Assembly: GCA_004794785.1 (NCBI GenBank)
Contig: SJOL01008458.1
Coordinates: 305,304 to 369,303 of the forward strand
Direction of reading: 5' to 3'
DNA: 64,000 nt
Source: Opisthorchis felineus
Taxonomy: Eukaryota; Platyhelminthes; Trematoda; Opisthorchiida; Opisthorchiidae
Under the pieces are notes generated by a model. The model ran no database searches and was not told the origin of the DNA. It was given only the letters and a program-made list of their open reading frames with translations. Each line of letters begins with the position of its first letter. The stretch's first letter is position 1. The position numbers and the translations under genes were made by a program. This document shows, piece after piece, positions 14,101 through 23,100 of the stretch.

Positions 14101-17100
14101 ATCCCATTTCTTCGTTTGGTTGGTTGGGATTTGACGGACCTGAATTTCACCAATTTCCGTCACGTTAAACTTCGTATAAATTTCATTCCTGTTGAATTTC
14201 CTCAGTTAAGTTGATGAGTACACTGATCCCATCCACAGCACTCATCACACGAATCATTCAGTAATGTCCAGTTGATCCATGTGCTCGGTGTTCCTCCATC
14301 CTTGGCAGAGTCATTCTAAATTTTAATTTTTCTTGCTACTGTTTATTCTTCAGTAGTGTGCGCGATACTCCTATCTTAGAAAAGCCTATTCTTGCTACAT
14401 AATTTCTATGGCAATTGCAAACGATTGTGTTTCGGTTACCTTGTTTCATGAGCTTCATTTGACTGTCTTGTTTTTATCAGTTGCTACTGTGTATTTGTGT
14501 TGTAACCAGCGTTCCCCGGGGTATTCTCAGTTCATCATTACACGTTGTTTTTATGTGCTCAGAAATATCGGGCCATTTCATTTCAGTCACTGAATTTACA
14601 GTACGAAGGACCTATTCACTATGATTTGAAGTTTTATTGTTATTATGGTTGCCAGTTTACTTATCCTGTCTTCTCGTTGCGAGTGTCTGTAAGCAAGTGT
14701 ACTGAATTAAATCATGTTCCCGTTATACCGGTATTTCCTTAGCGGCACAATCGCCCACCAGCGCCTTCAGACCTCAACTAAAATGTTTGCCGTCTCAACC
14801 TCGTCCTAGACCGTCTACTCATCGTTACCCGGAGTTCGACAGCCGAATCATCATCCTTAGGCTCCACATACCGGACGAATCCGTTTTTTCTGCTGGAGAG
14901 TCAATGTTCCATCATATTCACTGTACAGAAATTCGGTTCTTATGTTTCCTAGCACAAAAACCTGATGAATTTATGGCTGGTCAAACGAACGTTTGCAGCT
15001 GTTACTCAGCAAAGCGAACACGAACACTTGGCTGTGTTACAAGTTATTGGGTAACAGTTTGGCTCTCCGACATAATCACGGATTACTTGTCTCTGAGAAT
15101 AACCACGTAAAATATGGAACAATTTCACAGGCTAATATGGGAGTTCCTGATTCCCAAAGCCACTTGATTCAGCTCATTTGCGTCCACCTAGAGATGTAAG
15201 TTTCGGTTTCTGTAAAATTGCGTGGAACCCTAATATTTCAGGAACAGTGTTTGCTTGATTACCAAGAGACGATAATACTAACGGTGTGATTTTTCGACTG
15301 AACAGATTGCGTATTGAAATGGGAGGAAATGGTTAAGGTCATAGTGGGCATCTTTGATGGTTACGATTTCAGGACAGTAGTATTAGGTTAGTTCGAGAAG
15401 AAAATAGCAGAGGCGAACCCGAGCACCGTTCCTTGGTTATAACCAGCTTGTTATCTACTCTGATTCACTTCGAATTATGTTTCCTCCTTTCTATATTTCC
15501 TAGTGGGATATGTATCATATCTTCCCAGTACATGAATTTTATTACTTGGTTTTTGGATAGAGCTTGCTTCTGAGTAGAATTCGTTATACCGCTCCATCGG
15601 TCCATAACGGTCGGTACCGTACTAACGGTGTTGGACTAAAAATCATTCTGACATTAAGCATTAGAATACAGTCTGACTCTCTGAAACGTTTGGAAGACTG
15701 TCGGTAGACCCATTGGCACCGAATCCGTTTCGCAGCGATGATTTCTCACTGAATTTTAGGGATTCTCTAATTGGGTGAATACAGATGAATTCCCTTTTTA
15801 ATTGTCCTGCCCATAATGCTTGCTGGCGTTCTCTGGCCATACATAGCTCGGATGCTTAGAGTAGTTCTTTCTAGCATTGGTGGACAACATGTAAAGCGAC
15901 TTACTAGGTTAGATCGAGTAAAGAAACATCAAACGCCTTTTGGTACTTCGCTATTCTTGTTGCGGTGGTAAATACGGCGGGGACTTTGAGCGAATCCCCA
16001 GAAAGGTTATTCTCTTGTACGGTACACTTCACCATTTGCTTGGAGTGTAGAGTTGTTTATCTTCTTGATGTGTGTGGATTCCAGCATTCCGCTGTTCCGA
16101 TTTCAAACATTTTTCTCTGGGATCCTCCAATTCGTAGGTGACCGAATCTGCTTTTTGTTTTCGGTAGCCATCTGGTATACCTTTTTGATCACTTTATCCC
16201 GTAATTTTTTCCTCTTTATAGCCCTTCATTTGGCTGTCAGGAACGCCAATATTCCATGTTTGACGATACTTTTGGCGCAGCCTCAGACTGATTGTTGCAT
16301 AATGAATATCCGGTAAGTTGTCGGCCACTTTTCGATCGCAGCATTACTCCCTCTTTAGGTATGGTTTATGAGACTTGTCATATTGTGCCTGTAATTCAAG
16401 GCAACTTATGGCTTTAACTGTACGTGGCATACATATGTTTGATATCATTCTCCTTTTCTGTTATCTTTCGCTTATCTACCTATTTAATTGAGACCCAGAG
16501 CTTAATTTTTCAAATTGTGCTAGACACGCACTGGGAATACCGAACGTCGTAGAGCCAGATGACACTGGCGAGCACGATGCACGTTAGCACCTACCTCATT
16601 TTTTTCTAGAATTTTGCCTTACCGTCAAACTAACGTGACAGCAAAATAAAGTATGCTGTATTCCAAAGTCCACCGAATTTTTAATGCGTTTTCATCTCGA
16701 AGACATGTCTGAGAAAATCGTGATCGACGGTAAAACTCTCGCGCTTACCACTGAAAATTTGAAGTCTTGTGAAAAACTCACCAATATTCGGAAGGCCATG
16801 TAGTTCGTTTTTCTGAGTACTTCAAGAATGTCTGAGATGTATTAGTTCGTTGCCGAGAACTCGTCGAAAGAAGATAAGAGGCTTTTTCACTACTTTATGT
16901 AGTCCATGAATTCGTTTGAATTTGTTTCGTACAACGTCTCGACTTATTTCTACTGAAGTCTGCTGTAGGAGAATAGGGTCATGCAGAATAAGCAGGTTGA
17001 ATAACACTTGACTTTCTGTGCATAGTCACATGCAATTAAATTGCTCAGTTGTGCCGCAAACCTAGATGGCTCAGTCCACAAAATCAATTGACGCGTAAAT

Positions 17101-20100
17101 TGGCTGTTTCGATTTTGAAGCCGCAAAAGACGTTGCCTTTATGCTTACATTTTCTGGCGGGCAATAGGAAAAAGGCCTGGAGATTGGGTGACTTGAAATC
17201 GTTCTGACGTTTCCCAGCCGTTCACTTGGAAAATATTCCGAACTCACTAGACCTCACAACTTGTATTGATAGAAGCCGCCACTCAGTGTTTAGCTTGTTT
17301 CAGGACTATTATTGGCTACCTGCGTTGGCGTCGATGCGTGCATATTCTGCACTGAATTGTTGAAATCGGGCTAAATTGTGTGGTGAGTTGGGTAGCTTAA
17401 CTCGGTTGCAACGGGATCATCACGTGTCGTTGCAGCCCATCAATTGTGTTTGGTCGGTCAAGGAGTTTGTGATGTGTTGTTTGTTCTGCCCACTTGATGT
17501 ATGCTGTAAGTTCCCGCTACAGTCACTTCAGTTTAGTCCACAGATGCGGGAACACTGTCCTGATCCCACTCTGCGTACAAAAAGGAGCCAAGTAACGAGA
17601 CACCGTAAGAGGGGGTGAATTCCGCAGCTACGAGGTTTATGTAGCGGTGAGTTGAGGCACTGAACCCAAGACAGTAGCAAAAAGCCTTTTCAGTGGTTGT
17701 CTCACCCGCAAAGCTGACCGTTTTTTGGTTGCATTGTTACGTAGCCTCAGTTTATGTGTAGGTAGTTCGGTTTATGGTCAGGAAAAGGTGTTCGGAAGTG
17801 CTTATTCAAACGGAATGTTTTGTAAAGGTTATTCCACGCGCTCTTTGCTACACGGAATTTTACAGCTAATCAGCACTACTTCTGGCATTCGGATGGTCTA
17901 CTGAGGTCCGATTTTCAAAGGTCAGCGAGTTTGGCAACTTGAATTTACAGCAACCCTATAAGTAGTGTTATGTCATAAAACAATACTTCGATGTCTCTAA
18001 TATCGTACCAACTGAAACCTGAGGTGATCCTTATGCATCGAGTCCTGTTGACGAATATCATGAACTCGAGGTCAGCCAGGATTTGGTTGAGTCTCCGTGT
18101 AACACCAACTTAATTTGCTAATCAGTATGTTCCGCCACTTGTGTACGATTGGGTGTTCAACTAGAACTTAAGGTTGACGGAAACTCAGGGACTATGAGGA
18201 GTTTTTGACAACCATGCTCGGTGTGTTATGTTTTAGACTATGACTAACAATTCTCTCTGCTTGTTGAGGTTTCTTCCCGGTAACCTGTCACTACTTCCAT
18301 CTATCCCAGAGGTCAACTCCCGATCCACCTCCTTGCGGAACATAATTCCGCCATAGCCGTGGAAATTCTTCAACATCTTTTCGAAATTTGTGTAACTCCG
18401 CAAATCAATTCCAAGGATGCGGCTGGGAATACTCGTGAGTGAGGTTGTCTGTGCCTTCAATGTTACCATCTCAAGCTTACTCATTCACTCGTATTACTGG
18501 TTCTCATTCCTTGCTCTATCTGGTGTGTTTCATTTGACCGCCCCCCCTCCGCCAACTATTTTTTGTTGCTTTAGCTCTACTTTTGGCCTATCGTTCCGGG
18601 AATGTGCCGTTGTGCATTGCGTTAGTTCATGCTGGCGCATCCCTTGGATTGACCAACGCTGATGGTCACTCGGTGTTCAGTCTCAGTCGCCTGCGGAAGA
18701 GATCGGCATCTCCAGATCGGATACTAATGCAAATCCTAGGTATGTAATGTAGGATCAACCAATTCCAAGTTATTTGTGTTCGATGATCTCTGTCCTTATT
18801 TATCCTTATTTACTTATACTGTCTGTTGCAGTGAGTAGCACTCCGAATTGTCCTATGGAAGCTTGACTATCTGGACAGATTTATCAACCTCATCAAAACC
18901 TTCCACATTGGGTTTGAAAGCCTAGGTGTGAACCTACGCAACTGTCTCAGCTGAGTTTGAATTCTATGCAGTAGTAAAGCAGGAGTATGTTCTTCTAAAA
19001 GAAATTAGCGAATGACGCGGATGAGAAACAAATGGTGCAGGTGTTCATTGTTATGCCATCATGTGTAGAACAAATGATGGCTTGTGTGTATGACGGCTTC
19101 TGTACGGCGTCCGATTTTATTCCCTCTGGTCCACGTAGACGCAACGGCATGCGTGCACAGTTGACTGCTTGCAAATCGTCTGTGACTTTTCGGCTGTTCC
19201 TGGGCATCCAGTCCTTTGCCTCGGGCTAGTTCGCGTCGGCTGTCAGCCATTCATATTGGAGTGTTAATTATTTTTCCTCCACTCACTTAATCGGTGTTTC
19301 TGAGGAGCAGTGGTTTATTCCTGTCAAGCTGGCCTGTTTTTTCATGGGGTTGCGTGGAAATTTTGCACAGTGTGGATACGATAACTGAGTGATTTGAATC
19401 GGCCTGGTTTTTCGTGCATCTCTGGTGCCCGTTTTTTTTAATGATTTCATAGGTCCCATATATGTCTGACGCCTGAAAAGAGGACAGTTGGAAACATGCA
19501 CCTCACTTGTTTCATGAAAGACCGCTAGTTTGCAACAGCTTATCAATTTTATTACAGGTTCAAATCAATCATCGACAGCACATCATTGATGCTTCACAGT
19601 GATACTTCGCTGCGGGGTGTTATAAGGCTCAACAGTGTGCCCATTTCCATCTCCTAATGTGCACATCAATCATTTGCCGGACGGAAACACCTCAGTGACT
19701 CATTTTAACATCGCGTCCGGCTTTTAGGTCACTCCTAGGTCGTCTGGTCTGCCCATGCATACCCAGTATGTAAATATCAGTTTTCAGACGGCTTTTGTTT
19801 TTCCCATGACCGTGCTCACACCACACCACAGTCCAGTCATCTCGTGCACAAACCCATGGGAAACCGACTTGCTACTGTTTTGTCCTTTTAACGTAAAACA
19901 TTTCTTTCCTGTTGTCACTAACGTATGGCGATTTCCTTTTATTTACTAGACTCTCTGATGCAAGAACCTCTTTGGGAAGATGGGCCGAGTTGTGTTGAAT
20001 GCCAGGCGAAATTCGGATTGACCTACCGAAAGCACCATTGGTAAGATAATCCACTCCAAAATGTGTTTCTGCTGTTTTATTTTTCTCATATGCTTTTTAA

Positions 20101-23100
20101 CGCCACAACAATGGTTTCGGATGGAATTCCGGGACAAGCCCTTGCGTTCTGTCTCTCCTTTCGGTTAGCGCACCCTGATCGTGTCCTGCAATCACCTGAG
20201 CCACAGTGAGTTCAGCGAAAAACCTCAATTCGAATTGTCCAAATAGATGTTTATCGACGAATGCAATACTGTGAATACAATAATAAAATGGTAAAGAGCG
20301 TGAACCTCACATCGTGGGTTGTGCCGGATTCTGTACACCGGGTTAATTAACGCCGATTTCAAACGGGATCCTGGGTAGTACACAATATGCCTACCAGGAT
20401 GTCACACCGAATCAAGACAGAGGTCACAAGATGGCGAAGCCCATGTGGCAGTCCTGAACTGTGCGCACTACATTTAGGTCAAAGAGTGATTACCATGTCG
20501 ATGAAGATGAAATAGTGGTTAATTTTTCAGGTAAAAATAAGAACAGGTTACATAAAGGTGCGAGACTGAAGCAACAAAACGCTCACCTCGTTTTATTCTA
20601 TCAGAATATAATAAATGATTCAACACAGATGTAGTCATCTTTATGTAAGGTTGGTCGACAGTTGCTGTCTTTTGACATTGCACTGGTCCCGTTACAGAGA
20701 ACTACCTCAATGAGACTACTCGGCCGAATAGGTTTACGGTTAGAACGATTGGAGAAGCACCCAGTCAACCAGTGATGAAGAATTTTTGACAATGTAGGTC
20801 CCAGCACTCCATGACACTGGCAACTTGCCAAATGACGTGGTGGAAACTAAACACTGTTTAGCATATCAGAGGATGCCTGTTTGGCTATTTTGGGGTTAGA
20901 TGTTCTGGCTTCAAGTGTCACTTCACTGACTACTTTTGGCAGGTGATACCGGTGCTTAGTGATAAGCTAGTAGTTGAACTGGTATAGCTACCTGTTTTGC
21001 GTGCTTGTAGCTACCCATGAGTTTTGTTGTAGAGATGGTGCGTCACAGTGATGGGTAAAGTGTTCCAGTCAATCTGAGAAAGAAGTCGAAGCTTATTATG
21101 CCGGTGATTAGACGTCCGATTGTGTGGCCACCGACTTAGCTCTGCCGTTTGCTAATAATCACGTCGTTGGATGACGCACCCAAATCCCCTTAGGTGCAAA
21201 TTCAGACCGTTACGTTAAGGTAAGATGGAAATCGTTCTCAGGAAATTGTCAAACCAATAGGCCACAATACCAACAGAAATGAACAAAGCAACATGAGCCA
21301 GTTGGCGAAACGTGAGCAGTTGTTTCCCTTAGGTACGCGTGAGATACTTCTAGACATCAGCCACCCAGACAGAAGACAATGAAGACAACGGAAAACGGCA
21401 TAAGACTCTTACGTGGCTTACTATTTACAGCTAACGTCAGTGACCAAAGGTACCTAAGATTGTGCTTTCCTCAGAAGTGGTGCAGGAGCACCCGATCGAT
21501 TGTGATGCAAAAGACGGGATGAGCATCCAGTGGATATCACAGACGCGTTCTCCTGCAGCTATTGCGAATTGCTTCTTCCATCCAATATAATCGCTGTGAC
21601 CTCACTGTTTCAATAGTCCACTACACTCTTCCCATTCAGAGCTGCCTGACTGACTGAATCTGCGCTTACCACCGAGGAATCAGATGTTCTTGAAAATCAG
21701 TAGAAATACGTTTCGAATACTAAGCTGGGCTCTGTTATGATTCTTTTTTGACGTGATGTCTCTACCACCTTTGTAGGACACAACCGTCCACACTAGTCAT
21801 CGACACAACCAACGAGGCCTTATAGCGAAGAAAATCAGAACGCCATAATTTTCCTGTTATCTTTGCTGGGTAAGGGATTCCCTCCGCTGTCCGCCTTTCC
21901 GGACAACGGGAGGTTTACCGGTTTGCGAAACCGGCTAGTGGGAGACGGAGTCGCTCGTCTTTGACCTCACTCTCTAGGTTGCACCCATATCTGGCCATGG
22001 CATGTTAAGCAGTTTCAGTTATTGTGTCTTTCATTCAGTGGCGCATTCATGCATTCTATTCAGACACAGCTGAGCTGACATTTACCTGTAACGTGAACAC
22101 TTAGAAACGCTTCTGGAAACTGGTCAGCGCTGCTGTTCTTCATAACTGCATCAAAATTGTCGATTTATAACGGTTTTAGACGATTACATTTTGGAATACA
22201 CACCATACAATTCGTGATCACGGACATTTTCTGCTTCCACTTGTCTATGCTCCTCGGTATCTCAGACAGTAATGTGAAGGTGTTTTGTTTAAATGGCCTC
22301 ATTTGCTGCTTATGACGTTTTATCCCCCCATGTCACACCATTGAGACCGTTTTAGAATTTAATTTGCATTGCAAACAAATACGCATGTGGCACAATCCCC
22401 CCGAAAAAGTAACGCCACCGAGAATGAAGGTATGTGGCCTACTGGAGCAAGATTTTTCTGAGGTCACAGCAAGTCTCACTGTTTGACGTGGACGCTTGTT
22501 ATGAACACTACATGAAGGTAACTTCTGCTCTCGAGGAGGGGACTTAGCGTGATTTGGCAGCAAATGTACGGTCCGTGTGCTTGCCTTGCCTCTCGGAATG
22601 TGCTACTCTAATTTCTGAGGTTCTGTCCTGGAAGTCTTGGGAATTGACCTGGTAGTGCACCTTCTATCTAGGCAAGGCTTAACAACCTGTTCAGCTCTGG
22701 CGCTTTATAGTTACACGTCACAAGAAGCATAAGGAGTGCGGTGTTCAAGTATCCCCTCATAGTAGACTTGAACCCGGTTTCCTGCATTTCACATATTGAG
22801 GTCGGCGGCCGAAGATATGACTTTCCAACTTTGACTTACATTGCACCCTCAGAAAGCTTATATATAACCGCGATGGCTAAAAGTGTGTTTCAAAATGGTT
22901 CTGCCAGATCACAAACTTTGCGACGGTTATGAACAAGTTAGCATAATCCCTTCTGAAACTGGTTTCTTTTTTATTGCTCAAATGGTAATAAGGCGATCAT
23001 AAGACAGTTTCCAAAAAATTGTAGTTTTCATTACTCTTGGCACATCGATGATGGTTATATTGCGTCTGATATTTCCCATATCATCGTTCGAGTGAGCCAC

